Shown: one piece after another, positions 1-9,440 of the stretch | Layout of the letters: each line of letters opens with the position of its first letter | Position numbering within the stretch: the first letter of the stretch is position 1 | Assembly: GCA_021815645.1 (NCBI GenBank) | Contig: JAKBAB010000014.1 | Coordinates: 1 to 34,115, forward strand | DNA length: 34,115 bases | Reading direction: 5' to 3' | Source: Actinomycetes bacterium | GTDB taxonomy: Bacteria; Actinomycetota; Acidimicrobiia; Acidimicrobiales; RAAP-2 | The notes under the pieces: generated by a model | Database searches by the model: none | Told to the model about the DNA's origin: nothing | What the model saw: only the letters and a program-made list of their open reading frames with translations | Position numbers and translations under genes: made by a program

Positions 1-1
1 C

Positions 2-928
2 CAGATGGACGAGGGGACCCTCGAGCGCGTCATGGTGGATTTTTGGGAGCGACGTTACGACGTGCTGGTCTGTACGACGATCGTCGAGTCTGGTATCGAC
101 CTTCCGACGGTGAACACGCTGATCGTCGATCGAGCCGAGCGACTCGGTCTCGGCCAGTTGCACCAACTTCGCGGGCGAGTGGGTCGGGGGAGCCAGCGGG
201 CGTACGCTTACCTATTCCACCCCGCCGACCGCGTGCTATCGGAGACCGCTTACGAGCGCCTTCGCACGGTGGGCGACAACACCGCCTTGGGCAGTGGATT
301 CAAAATCGCCATGCGCGACCTCGAAATTCGCGGGGCGGGTAATCTCCTCGGCCACGACCAGAGCGGGCCCGTCGCGGCCGTGGGTTACGACTTGTACGTT
401 CAATTGGTGGCCGAAGCGGTCGCCGAAGCCAAGGGGGTGGTCGTGCCCGAGGTGGTCACCGTCACGCTCGACGTCCCCGGTGAGGCGCACCTGCCCAAGG
501 AGTACGTCGAAGCCGACGACGCGCGACTCGAAGCGTACCGTCGCCTCGCGGGCGTGAGCGACGGAGACGAGCTGGCCGAACTGGCCGACGAGTGGCGCGA
601 CCGCTACGGGCCACTGCCCGAACCGGCGCGGGGCCTGGTCGAACTGGCGCGACTGCGTCTGTTGTGTCTGGCCCACCGGGTACGCTCCGTCGCGGTGCTT
701 CCGGCGCGCGTGGGCGTAAGGTCCCGGCCCATCGTGCGTATTTCGCCCGTGGACCTCTCGCTCTCCCAGCAGATACGGCTACGGCGACTGTACGGCTCGC
801 GGGCCTACCACGACGAGACGAGAGAAGTGCGAGTCGAAATGTCCGATCGCGTAACGCCGCGGATAGTCCTAGAACTGCTCGAGTCGCTCGTGGGGACGTC
901 GGAGCCGGTGCGCGGCTCGGTAGAATGA
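2..928 (+). CDS. mfd: Transcription-repair coupling factor Mfd, C-terminal part (5' end outside window)
   Basis: Partial gene: the reading frame is open to the window edge, so only the last ~308 residues are seen. Mfd is the ATP-driven translocase that displaces RNA polymerase stalled at DNA lesions and recruits UvrA. What is visible is the end of the second RecA-like domain, with the helicase motif V/VI region (TTIVESGIDLPTVNT, then QLRGRVGR). The translocation motif GAGNLLGHDQSG follows at about residue 110, then the C-terminal TRCF domain that masks UvrA binding. The match to the family is clear and uninterrupted up to the TGA stop. The next gene starts 4 bases downstream. The mfd - PPIase - mazG - eno order is common in Actinobacteria. 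Confidence 0.95.
   Translation, partial: QMDEGTLERVMVDFWERRYDVLVCTTIVESGIDLPTVNTLIVDRAERLGLGQLHQLRGRVGRGSQRAYAYLFHPADRVLSETAYERLRTVGDNTALGSGFKIAMRDLEIRGAGNLLGHDQSGPVAAVGYDLYVQLVAEAVAEAKGVVVPEVVTVTLDVPGEAHLPKEYVEADDARLEAYRRLAGVSDGDELAELADEWRDRYGPLPEPARGLVELARLRLLCLAHRVRSVAVLPARVGVRSRPIVRISPVDLSLSQQIRLRRLYGSRAYHDETREVRVEMSDRVTPRIVLELLESLVGTSEPVRGSVE
921..926 (+). promoter_or_regulatory. Candidate -10 box (TAGAAT) for a leaderless transcript of the parvulin-like gene
   Basis: TAGAAT lies exactly six bases before the GTG at 933, inside the last codons of mfd. With the usual -10 to start-site distance, transcription would begin at or next to the start codon. No Shine-Dalgarno sequence precedes this GTG and no clear -35 box is visible. 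The same spacing occurs at four other genes here, which is the main support. Confidence 0.45.
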
Positions 929-932
929 CCAA

Positions 933-2018
933 GTGCGCCGCGTCGTGACCTTCTTCGTCGTGGCGCTAGTCGGGGCGATGATCTACGGGCTGAGCGGAGC
1001 GTCCGGGGGCGTGGCGGTAAACGGATCTTCGGTCGGGACGACGACGCTCTTAAGTGAGCTGAGCGCCATTTCTCACAACGGCAATCTGCAGTGTTACGTC
1101 ACCGCCCTCGACCCCACGAACTACGCGCCGGGGGCCGGTGGTTATTCGATGAAGGCGAGCGGTGCGGCCGCGTGGGCGAATCTGCGAGTCGAGGGCATGG
1201 CTATTAATCAGTACGTGACGACGACGTTGCACTACCACCCCGACGAAGCGGCCCTCGCCAGTGCCCGTTCGTCCCTCGAGGGTGAAATGACCCAACAGGC
1301 CGCCCTACGCTCGCTGCACTGTCCCTCGACGTCGGCCCAGGCGCTCGACGCCATGCCGGCCGAAATGCGGTCGAGTGAAATTGAGTACCAGGCGACGTCG
1401 CTCTACCTAGTGGCTCGGGTCAAGACGACTATTCCCCTCACCACGGCCGCGATGAAGATCTACTACTCCGACCACCGCAGCCAGTACGACCGTCTCTGCG
1501 TGTCGATCGCGCTCGTGGTGCCCGGTCAGACGGGGGCCTTCGCGAAGAGCGTGGCGAGTGGGGAGAGCGTCGCGACGCTCGCCCGCCAGTACTCGAAGGA
1601 TCCGTCGGCCGCCGCCGGGGGAGCCTACGGCTGTTTCGCCCCGACGAACTCCTCCTACGCCGCCGTGCGGGCCGACGTTAACGGCCTCGCCCTCGACACC
1701 TTCGACGCGAAGCCCCAGTACGTCAACGCCAACGGCACCGTCTTCGCGCTATACGTAGCCGTGACGAAACGTACGGTGACGCCCTTCGCTCAAGCGGCCC
1801 CCGCGGTCTTGAGCGACTTACGAAATCTAAACGCCGCCTCGGCTTCGGTGATTAAGAACACGCTGCTCGCGCGCGCGGCGATTAACGTCGACCCGGCCTT
1901 CGGTCGTTGGGGACTGGGTTCGGCCGGTCCCCAGGTTTTTGCTCCGGCGTTGCCCCCTTCGGGCGACGTCCTCGGTCAGGCCGTTCTCTCCACCGTCGGC
2001 TCGCCCCCGTATAAGTGA
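933..2018 (+). CDS. Secreted or membrane-anchored SurA/PpiC-like (parvulin-type) protein
   Basis: A 361-residue protein with a hydrophobic N-terminal segment (residues ~4-20), either a signal peptide or membrane anchor, so the rest should lie outside the membrane. The middle (residues ~100-180) is helical, as in SurA N-terminal domains. Residues ~187-285 resemble a PpiC rotamase domain (YDRLCVSIALVV, then YSKDPSAAAGGAYGCF and a late FALYVAVTKR strand). The likely role is folding of exported proteins as peptidyl-prolyl isomerase or chaperone. The position between mfd and mazG is typical of actinobacterial SurA-like genes. The domain match is weak in places and catalytic competence cannot be judged by eye. 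The stop overlaps the mazG start by four bases (GTGA), implying translational coupling. Confidence 0.68.
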   Translation: MRRVVTFFVVALVGAMIYGLSGASGGVAVNGSSVGTTTLLSELSAISHNGNLQCYVTALDPTNYAPGAGGYSMKASGAAAWANLRVEGMAINQYVTTTLHYHPDEAALASARSSLEGEMTQQAALRSLHCPSTSAQALDAMPAEMRSSEIEYQATSLYLVARVKTTIPLTTAAMKIYYSDHRSQYDRLCVSIALVVPGQTGAFAKSVASGESVATLARQYSKDPSAAAGGAYGCFAPTNSSYAAVRADVNGLALDTFDAKPQYVNANGTVFALYVAVTKRTVTPFAQAAPAVLSDLRNLNAASASVIKNTLLARAAINVDPAFGRWGLGSAGPQVFAPALPPSGDVLGQAVLSTVGSPPYK

Positions 2019-3397
2019 GCGTCACCGTACGGGTCGTCGGACTCGGTCCGAGCGACGCGAATCACGTCACGCGTCGTAGCGACGAACTTATTCGCAGCGC
2101 TTCCCGGGTACGCCTACGCACGAGGAGACACCCCGCCGCCAGTGAGTACGCCGACGTGGCGTCTTACGACGAGCTCTACGAGCGGGCCGAGTCCTTCGAC
2201 GAGCTCTACGACGCGATCGTGGAGGACCTCGTAGCCCTCGCGCACGAAGCGGCGCCCAATGAGGTGCTCTACGTTGTTCCCGGCTCGCCGCTGGTCGCGG
2301 AGCGCACCGTCGAACTCCTGCGGTCCCGTCCTGAGGTAACGACCATCGTGGAACCGGCCGTTTCGGTGATTGACGTGGCGTGCGCGGTGCTCGCCGTCGA
2401 TCCCATGGCCGCGGGCCTTCGCGTGGTCGACGCACTGGGGACCGGGGCGCTTCGCGGTCCGGGTCCGCTGCTCATTCTCCAAAGTTATTCACCCGCGGTG
2501 CTCGCCCTCGTCGGTGACCGACTGCCCGCGGGGACCCCCGTAACTGTTCTGCACCACCTGGGCCTCGACGACCAGGCGGTGACCACCTTGAGCGCCGAAC
2601 GGCTCTCGACCTTTGGGGCCGTTGACCACTTGACGTCGCTGTGGGTTCCGTCGGTCACCGACGCCGGTGACGCCTTCGCCCGACTCGTCGAGGTCTGCCA
2701 CCGACTGCGTCGGGAGTGTCCCTGGGACGCGGAGCAGACCCACCAGTCGCTGGCCCCCCACCTCATCGAAGAGGCCTACGAGGCGCTCGACGCGCTGGCG
2801 AAGGTGGGCGAGATAGACGGGAGCGACGACGGCTACGCCCACGTCGCCGAAGAGCTCGGGGATCTCCTAGCCCACGTCGTGTACCACGGCGAGCTCGGCG
2901 GCGAGAGCGGCGTGTTCACTACGACCACCATCGTCGAGGGCGTGCGTGAAAAGCTGGTCCGTCGCCACCCGCACGTCTTCGGGGACGTCGTAGTGAGCGA
3001 CGCTAACGACGTGGCCCGCCGGTGGGAGGAAAATAAACGCGAGGAGAAGGGCCGTAAGAGCGTGACCGACGGTATCGTCGAACAACTGCCCGCGCTGACG
3101 CTCTACCAAAAGGTCCTACAGCGCGCCGAATTGGTCGGACTCGTCGCACTCGCGGGTGAGGGTTCGAAGTTCGTAGTGGAGCGATCAGGTCACTCGACGG
3201 ATCTGAGTGACGAGCGGGCCCAGGGGCCGCGGGAGTCGCCGTCGGTCGCCGATCAGTACGCCGAGGCTCTGTGCGCCCTCGTGGCGAGGGCTAGTTCCGT
3301 TGGCGTAGACCTCGAAGGGCTACTGCGCGAACGAGCTCTCGCGTTGGTGGCGACAGTTCGACGTCACGAAATCGACGAACAAAACCGCGACGGCTAA
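2015..3397 (+). CDS. mazG: MazG nucleoside triphosphate pyrophosphohydrolase with N-terminal tetrapyrrole-methylase-like domain
   Basis: A two-domain protein of 460 residues in the YabN/MazG arrangement. Residues ~4-215 resemble the tetrapyrrole (SAM-dependent) methylase fold: VRVVGLGPSD at the start, then VLYVVPGSPLVAERTVELL near residue 90. Residues ~225-345 are MazG: CPWD at 235-238, the metal-binding EEAYE at 252-256 and EELGD at 279-283, then HPHVFGD and a WEENKREEK segment. MazG hydrolyses NTPs to NMP and pyrophosphate; in bacteria it cleans the nucleotide pool and can modulate ppGpp. The substrate of the methylase-like half is unknown. It lies in a rightward run with eno and ftsB. The tail beyond ~375 shows no recognisable domain. 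Confidence 0.93.
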   Translation: MSVTVRVVGLGPSDANHVTRRSDELIRSASRVRLRTRRHPAASEYADVASYDELYERAESFDELYDAIVEDLVALAHEAAPNEVLYVVPGSPLVAERTVELLRSRPEVTTIVEPAVSVIDVACAVLAVDPMAAGLRVVDALGTGALRGPGPLLILQSYSPAVLALVGDRLPAGTPVTVLHHLGLDDQAVTTLSAERLSTFGAVDHLTSLWVPSVTDAGDAFARLVEVCHRLRRECPWDAEQTHQSLAPHLIEEAYEALDALAKVGEIDGSDDGYAHVAEELGDLLAHVVYHGELGGESGVFTTTTIVEGVREKLVRRHPHVFGDVVVSDANDVARRWEENKREEKGRKSVTDGIVEQLPALTLYQKVLQRAELVGLVALAGEGSKFVVERSGHSTDLSDERAQGPRESPSVADQYAEALCALVARASSVGVDLEGLLRERALALVATVRRHEIDEQNRDG

Positions 3398-4702
<1,305 letters not shown>

Positions 4703-4703
4703 A

Positions 4704-5156
4704 GTGTCACACAATTCTGCGAAGGAGGAATCGCCGCCGGCTTCTCGGCTCATGGTTCCTTTGGCGGTGGTTACGGCGGCCGCGATTCTCGTGGGGTGGT
4801 TGCCCCTGTCGGCCCTATGGCACCAGCAGAGTCAGATCGACGCCGCCCGTACGCAGATTCACGCTCTCCAGAGTGAGGAGAGTTCGCTGACCACTCAGGC
4901 GAAGTCGCTCGATTCGGTCGCCGCGGCCACGCAGTTGGCCCGCGAGCAGTACCAACTCGTCTCACCCGGTCAGAGTCTGATTCAAGTTCTACCGGGCAAC
5001 GCCGCGGGCGCGGTGACGGCCCAATCAGTCGACCCCGGATACCAGCCGCTGGTTCCACCTTCGGGTACCTTGCCCGTAGCGACGGCGACGGCGAACCACC
5101 CGTTCGCGGGCGGCTTTCTCTCGCGGCTGGTTGGGACTCTCGAGTTTTGGCGCTGA
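4704..5156 (+). CDS. ftsB: FtsB/DivIC-family septum formation initiator protein
   Basis: A 150-residue single-pass membrane protein: short cytoplasmic N-terminus, transmembrane segment at ~17-37, then a coiled coil (~38-70) rich in Gln, Ala and Ser. The FtsB/DivIC-like block AREQYQLVSPGQ follows at ~80-91, and the C-terminus is Pro/Ala-rich. FtsB/DivIC forms a complex with FtsL and FtsQ/DivIB at the division site and activates septal peptidoglycan synthesis. The position directly after eno is the classic location in both proteobacteria and actinobacteria. The GTG at 4704 is chosen because it follows the eno stop by one base; an in-frame ATG at 4656 would lie inside eno. The 3' end overlaps the DUF501 gene by about ten bases. 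Confidence 0.86.
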   Translation: MSHNSAKEESPPASRLMVPLAVVTAAAILVGWLPLSALWHQQSQIDAARTQIHALQSEESSLTTQAKSLDSVAAATQLAREQYQLVSPGQSLIQVLPGNAAGAVTAQSVDPGYQPLVPPSGTLPVATATANHPFAGGFLSRLVGTLEFWR

Positions 5157-5644
5157 GTTTTCGCGAGGCGACGACCCGAGACGTGGCCGCCGTCGCGGCG
5201 CAGATGGGTCGTCCGCTCGCGGGCCGCTTCTCCGTCGTCGTGCGCCACTTAGACGGCACGCCCGTGGTCATTGAGAATGAACCCCACTTACGCGACGGCA
5301 CGCCGATGCCGACGCTCTACTGGCTGGTCGACGTCGCGTTGAACCAGCGGGTAAGTCGCCTGGAGGGCGAAGGTGGTGTGCATCGATTTGAGGCGCTGGT
5401 CGACCCCGAGCAGTTGCGGCGCGCGCACGACGAGTACGCCCGTCGGCGCCGGGCGGTCACGCGCCGATACGACCTCGTCGCTCCCGTGGGCGGTGTCGGG
5501 GGGACGCGCCGGGGCGTCAAGTGTCTCCACGCCCACCTGGCCAACTACCTCGTCGGCGCGAACGATCCCGTGGGCGCGCTGGTCGCGGCGGCCGTGGTCC
5601 CCGGGGAGCTTTGCGCGGTGGGCCGAGGTGGCTGGGATGGCTGA
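5147..5644 (+). CDS. DUF501 family protein
   Basis: A 165-residue soluble protein of the DUF501 family, whose biochemical function is unknown. It is almost always found between ftsB and ppx in Actinobacteria, as here. Family hallmarks: QMGRPLAG near residue 19, DGTPMPTLYWLVD near residue 46, RAHDEYARRR in the middle, and GVKCLHAHLANYL with conserved Cys and His toward the end. The start is a TTG at 5147 that overlaps the end of ftsB; an in-frame CTG at 5153 is an alternative. The stop overlaps the ppx start by eight bases, so the two are probably translated together. Confidence 0.87.
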   Translation: MALSFREATTRDVAAVAAQMGRPLAGRFSVVVRHLDGTPVVIENEPHLRDGTPMPTLYWLVDVALNQRVSRLEGEGGVHRFEALVDPEQLRRAHDEYARRRRAVTRRYDLVAPVGGVGGTRRGVKCLHAHLANYLVGANDPVGALVAAAVVPGELCAVGRGGWDG

Positions 5645-6557
5645 GGTCGTCGCCGCTATCGACTGCGGCAGCAACTCCACGAGACTGCTCGTCGTACGAG
5701 GCGCCGAGGTCGTTGCGCGCGAAGTGGCGATCACGCGCTTAAGCGAAGGGGTCGACGCGTCGGGGACGCTACGCGAGCGCGCCATCGTGCGCACTCTCGC
5801 GGTCCTCGAGCGCTACCGGGCGATCTGTGACGGGGCCGGCGTGAAACGGGGACTCTTGGTCGCGACCTCGGCGGTGCGCGACGCCGTGAACGGAGCGCAG
5901 TTTCTCGAGCGGGCCCGCGCGGTTAGCGACCTAGACGCGCGAACTCTTTCGGGACACGAAGAGGCGGCGCTCTCCTACGCGGGAGCGACCGCGGACCTAG
6001 CGAGTCGAGCCGGTCCCACCGCCATCGTCGACGTCGGGGGCGGATCGACCGAACTGGCCCTCGAGTGGCGCGGGGCGCTGATCAGTTACTCCATGCAACT
6101 GGGTTGCGTGCGGGTGAGTGAAAGAGCGCTCGGACGAGAGCGCGTCGACGCGGCCCGGGTTACGGCGGCGCGCCGGATGATCGACGAAGAGTTGGACGCC
6201 GCCTTCGAAGCGGCACCGGCTTTCGCGAGGGCGACTGGCGATCTGCGACTCGTGGGACTGGCCGGCACCGTGGCCACCCTGGCGCAACTCGACGCGGGAG
6301 TTAAGGAGTACTCGCGCGCGGCGCTGCACCACCGGGAGCTGTCTCGCGCTTGCGTGCAGCGGTGGCGCGATCGGTTGGGCGATGAGACCCCGCAACAACG
6401 CCTCGCTCACCCCGGGATGGTTCCCGGTCGTGAAGACGTCCTCGTCGCGGGACTGTTCGTTCTCGACGCCGTGATGGACCGTTTCGGGGTCGACGAGCTG
6501 CTGTTTTCGGAGAGTGACATCTTAGATGGGATCGTTTCGTCGCTGACTGCGTCGTAA
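5637..6557 (+). CDS. ppx: Ppx/GppA family exopolyphosphatase
   Basis: A 306-residue member of the ASKHA-fold Ppx/GppA family, which removes terminal phosphate from polyphosphate and/or converts pppGpp to ppGpp. Motifs: phosphate-1 loop AAIDCGSNSTRLLV (6-19), ATSAVRDA (76-83), SGHEEA (105-110), phosphate-2 loop DVGGGSTEL (132-140) and GLAGTVATLAQ (207-217). It is short, like other actinobacterial Ppx proteins, and lacks the C-terminal HD-like domain of the E. coli enzyme. The frame stays open to 5373, but the ATG at 5637 is chosen because the conserved N-terminal strand begins there and a GAGG-type site lies just upstream. Whether polyphosphate or pppGpp is the main substrate cannot be told from sequence. 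Confidence 0.92.
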   Translation: MAEVVAAIDCGSNSTRLLVVRGAEVVAREVAITRLSEGVDASGTLRERAIVRTLAVLERYRAICDGAGVKRGLLVATSAVRDAVNGAQFLERARAVSDLDARTLSGHEEAALSYAGATADLASRAGPTAIVDVGGGSTELALEWRGALISYSMQLGCVRVSERALGRERVDAARVTAARRMIDEELDAAFEAAPAFARATGDLRLVGLAGTVATLAQLDAGVKEYSRAALHHRELSRACVQRWRDRLGDETPQQRLAHPGMVPGREDVLVAGLFVLDAVMDRFGVDELLFSESDILDGIVSSLTAS

Positions 6558-6609
6558 TTGCGGCCCCGGTGGTGACCTGTAACGATGGTGAAGTGACAAG
6601 GGATTCGCG

Positions 6610-7248
6610 GTGAGCTCGCGCGCGACCGCCTACGCGCCAATCACCCTTCGGGGCCGACGGGTGGTGCTGCGCACCATGAGCGAAGTGGACTACGAGGCGT
6701 GGAGCGACGTTCGCACGCGGTGTCGAAACTGGCTCGTGCGTTGGGAGCCGCGCTCGGCTCACGCCAGTCATCTCGCCGAAGATCGCCGAAGTTTCGTCGG
6801 CCGTTGCGCCGTTCGCGAACGCGAGCGCCAACTGGGAACCGGTTACGCCTTCGGCATCTTCCTCGACGGTCGTTTCGTAGGGGAGATTACCCTCTCGTCC
6901 ATTCAGCGTGGTCCGCTCCAGTCGGCCTACATCGGATATTGGATTGACGAAGCGGTGGCCGGTCAAGGGCTGATGCCCGAAAGTGTCGTGACGACGTTGC
7001 AGTACGCCTTCGACTCTTTGCAACTGCACCGCATCGAAATAAATATCATCCCGCGTAACGCGCCGTCGCGTCGGGTGGTGGAGAAGCTCCATCTACGTTT
7101 CGAGGGAATCGCCGAACGGTACCTAGAGATTGACGGCGCGTGGGAGGATCACGCCCGCTACGCCATAACGAGGGAGGAGTGGGGAGATCGGGCGCCCGAG
7201 CTCGTCACTTCCTGGCTGCTACCACTGCACGATCAGACGGCCTCGTAG
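6610..7248 (+). CDS. rimJ: GNAT acetyltransferase, RimJ/RimL type
   Basis: A 212-residue GNAT protein of the RimJ/RimL class, which acetylate N-terminal alanine or serine of ribosomal proteins or related amines using acetyl-CoA. Visible features are the early strand ITLRGRRVVLRTM, the central FGIFLDGRFVGEITL, the acetyl-CoA loop AVAGQGLMPESV (~115-127), and HRIEINIIPRN ... SRRVVEKL, typical of the RimJ C-terminal half. The GTG start has AAGGGA six bases upstream. It ends convergently with, and overlaps by 16 bases, the leftward GT2 gene. The actual acceptor is unknown and rimJ is a family-level label. Confidence 0.82.
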   Translation: MSSRATAYAPITLRGRRVVLRTMSEVDYEAWSDVRTRCRNWLVRWEPRSAHASHLAEDRRSFVGRCAVRERERQLGTGYAFGIFLDGRFVGEITLSSIQRGPLQSAYIGYWIDEAVAGQGLMPESVVTTLQYAFDSLQLHRIEINIIPRNAPSRRVVEKLHLRFEGIAERYLEIDGAWEDHARYAITREEWGDRAPELVTSWLLPLHDQTAS

Positions 7249-8165
7249 CGCCGGCGCGCCAGTTCGTCGAGGCCGGCCGTGCGCAGCGTACCGCCGAGGG
7301 CGTCAGCGACGGAGGCCGCCGCGAGGGCGTCGTCACGACCGACGACGAACAGCGTATTGCTGGACGAGTGCGCCAGTACGGCCCCGACGCAGCGCGCCGC
7401 GCGAGCGGCAATATTCGCGTCGTCGCGCGTCGGTGCGCTAGCTAGTTCAACTACGGGGTTGCGGTACTGGTGACGCGTGAGGTTTCGGACGTCTCGTAGC
7501 ATTCGCCAGGCTTCGCGGGCCGGGTGCACCGACGAGCCGGCCACGTCGCGCCACGTTACCTCGAGTGGCGCGACTTCCAGCCCGAGCCGGTCGGCCAAGT
7601 AAAACAGCTCGACGTCGAAGGCGAAACCGTCGAGGGTAGAAAGTAGGCCCAGCAGACGGCCCGGCCCCCGCTGGAACCCCTTGCAACCACACTGGGTGTC
7701 GCGCGCGGTGATGGCGGTGTAGTAACGCACGAGACGATTGAAAGCGGCTCCGGCGAGTGTGCGGTGGCGCTCGTCGTATCGGATACGTCCGTTTCGAGCA
7801 CGCGAACCCGGTACGAAGGCGTGCGACGCGAGGGCCTCAACGAACTGCCCCAGGTACGAGGGGTCGATCGCGACGTCGGCGTCCATGGTCACCACGGCCT
7901 CGCCGTTGGCGAGGGCGAGGCCGAGCCGTAACGCGGCCCCCTTGCCAAAGTTGGTGGGCTGTTGAACGAAGCGCGCGTGCTCGAGGTGGCCGTAGACCTC
8001 GCGCGCGCGCGTCAAGGTGCCGTCACTCGAGCCGTCGTCGACGACGATGAGTTCTACTCGTGCCCCGTCGAGTGCGTCGAGCGCGCTGGCCAGCCGGTCG
8101 TAGCCGTCACCGAGCCGCTCGGCCTCGTTGTACGCGGGGATTACGAGGGAGAGATCGAGGTTCAC
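7233..8165 (-). CDS. GT2 glycosyltransferase, dolichyl-phosphate-glucose synthase-like, with extra C-terminal segment
   Basis: A 310-residue cytoplasmic-facing GT-A enzyme. The first ~235 residues match the polyprenyl/dolichyl-phosphate sugar transferase type: LSLVIPAYNEAERL (5-18), VVDDGSSDGT (41-50), NFGKGAALR, MDADVAIDP carrying the metal-binding DAD, then CGCKGFQR and FDVELFYLADRLG. Such enzymes move a sugar from a nucleotide donor to a lipid phosphate carrier. No transmembrane helix is seen. Beyond about residue 245 there is an additional ~65-residue alpha/beta-looking segment (LFVVGRDDALAAA) that I do not recognise. It probably forms a leftward unit with the NlpC/P60 gene, seven bases away. 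The sugar and acceptor are unknown. Confidence 0.85.
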   Translation of the reverse strand: MNLDLSLVIPAYNEAERLGDGYDRLASALDALDGARVELIVVDDGSSDGTLTRAREVYGHLEHARFVQQPTNFGKGAALRLGLALANGEAVVTMDADVAIDPSYLGQFVEALASHAFVPGSRARNGRIRYDERHRTLAGAAFNRLVRYYTAITARDTQCGCKGFQRGPGRLLGLLSTLDGFAFDVELFYLADRLGLEVAPLEVTWRDVAGSSVHPAREAWRMLRDVRNLTRHQYRNPVVELASAPTRDDANIAARAARCVGAVLAHSSSNTLFVVGRDDALAAASVADALGGTLRTAGLDELARRRYEAV

Positions 8166-8171
8166 GTCACG

Positions 8172-9350
8172 CTACGGGCGCGCGGCGCCAATGAGCCCGG
8201 CGGTGAAGAGGGGGGCCAGCGATACGTCGGTGCCGGTGTGGGCGGCGGCGATCGTCGTGTCGACGCCCCAGGGCCCGCTCCCGACGTACATGACGACGTG
8301 GTCGACGAGGTGGTCACCGTCGAGGTTGTAGTAGTAGAGCAGGTCGCCGGGTTGCAGGGCGGTGAGGGGGACGTGGAGCATCGCGGGCCACTGGGTTTCG
8401 GTCGTACGGGGAATTGCGATACCGGACTTCGCCCACGCCCACTGCACCAAGCCGGAGCAGTCGAAGCCGACCCCCGCCGTCTCACCGCCCCAGACGTAGG
8501 GCACGCCGATCTGGGACTTGGCGAACGCCACCGCCTTCAGGCCCTGGGCCGTGCCGGCTACTTCGGCGATCGTCTGGGTGACCGTGGCGCGTTGAATCGC
8601 CTCGATGACCAAGTTGGCGGCGTTCTGGCCCCCCACCGCCGAGGCGGCGGCGATCGCCTGCTCCTCCCCGGGGATGTTCTTGGCGCGCGCGGCGTTAGCG
8701 CCGGCGGCGATTTCGTAGTTGATGATCTCACCCTTGAGCTGGGCGGTCACCGAGTCCAACGTGGCCTGAGTCACGTTCTGTAAGTGGACGTTCTCGGCGA
8801 GGAGAACCCGTAACTCGTAGGTCGCGTGCTGCGCGCTCGCTCGGGCGTTCGCCACGTGGGCGACGGTGCTCTCGAGGGACGCGCGCTCCTCGTTGTACCG
8901 GTTCTTCAGGTGATTCAAGTTTCCGATCACCTGGTTCTGAAAGACCGTCCGGGCGTCGGATGAAGTTACGTTCTGGTTGAAGAGCGAGAGGATCTGGGCG
9001 TCGGCGGCTCCGAAAACGTAGGCCTTCACGACGGCCGCCACGAGGGACGTGGCCGTTCGAGCCACGGCGACGCGTTTCGTGGCCTCCTGCGCCTGCAGGG
9101 AGATAATGGAGGCGTTGAGCGTGGACAGCGAGGCCCGTTCCGCGTCGTAGCGATTCGCCGTAATTTCGCTCGTCTTTTCCTGCTGCGACAGGGAGATCGA
9201 GAGTCTCGCTATTTCGGCCCGAGTGGCCGCGATGGTGGTCGCGCCGGCCGAAGGTCCCCCCGGGGGCGCCCACAGCGATGACGCCACCACGAGGGTGAAG
9301 ATCACCGCGAGGGGAGTTAGAGTCGTGCCCCGACGACGCACGCGCGACAT
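8172..9350 (-). CDS. Secreted NlpC/P60 peptidoglycan endopeptidase with coiled-coil N-terminus
   Basis: A 392-residue exported cell-wall hydrolase, like mycobacterial RipA or other actinobacterial p60 proteins. A basic start and hydrophobic stretch (~10-30) form the signal peptide. Residues ~40-250 are long heptad-like helices (ARLSISLSQQEK and similar), a coiled coil typical of auto-inhibitory or scaffold regions. The catalytic domain is residues ~280-392: nucleophile C298 in DCSGLVQWAW, H351 in DHVVMYVG, and a third polar residue H371 in AAAHTG. It cleaves bonds in the peptidoglycan stem peptide, usually D-Glu to meso-DAP. The ATG has a TAGGCT box exactly six bases upstream and no Shine-Dalgarno sequence. 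Confidence 0.92.
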   Translation of the reverse strand: MSRVRRRGTTLTPLAVIFTLVVASSLWAPPGGPSAGATTIAATRAEIARLSISLSQQEKTSEITANRYDAERASLSTLNASIISLQAQEATKRVAVARTATSLVAAVVKAYVFGAADAQILSLFNQNVTSSDARTVFQNQVIGNLNHLKNRYNEERASLESTVAHVANARASAQHATYELRVLLAENVHLQNVTQATLDSVTAQLKGEIINYEIAAGANAARAKNIPGEEQAIAAASAVGGQNAANLVIEAIQRATVTQTIAEVAGTAQGLKAVAFAKSQIGVPYVWGGETAGVGFDCSGLVQWAWAKSGIAIPRTTETQWPAMLHVPLTALQPGDLLYYYNLDGDHLVDHVVMYVGSGPWGVDTTIAAAHTGTDVSLAPLFTAGLIGAARP

Positions 9351-9356
9351 GAGTCC

Positions 9357-9362
9357 AGCCTA
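9357..9362 (-). promoter_or_regulatory. Candidate -10 box (TAGGCT) for leaderless transcript of the NlpC/P60 gene
   Basis: Read on the minus strand, TAGGCT is followed by six bases and then the ATG at 9350. A normal -10 to start-site distance would place transcription start on the ATG. No clear -35 box was found. Confidence 0.45.
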
Positions 9363-9413
9363 GTGAGCGAACTCAAAAGAGAGAGGTCGTTTCGCGTACG
9401 CGAGTCCATGCGT

Positions 9414-9419
9414 TAGCGT
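9414..9419 (+). promoter_or_regulatory. Candidate -10 box (TAGCGT) for the tRNA gene
   Basis: TAGCGT lies 21 bases before the tRNA, with TTCGCG 17 bases further upstream as a weak -35 candidate. It would give a short 5' leader for RNase P to remove. The same hexamer precedes the gene at 9555. Confidence 0.35.
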
Positions 9420-9440
9420 TACGACGCGACCTCGCCGCGT

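Noticed and set aside
5373..5636. Upstream in-frame extension of ppx
   Set aside because: It runs through DUF501 in another frame and precedes the conserved first strand; the ATG at 5637 is the reasonable start.
6301..7092. Long leftward open frame opposite ppx and rimJ
   Set aside because: Arg/His-rich translation with no family resemblance; both genes on the other strand are solid. A GC-rich antisense shadow.
7962..8783. Long rightward open frame opposite the GT2 and NlpC/P60 genes
   Set aside because: Gly/Val/Asp-rich composition typical of antisense to a GC-rich gene, and no recognisable motif.
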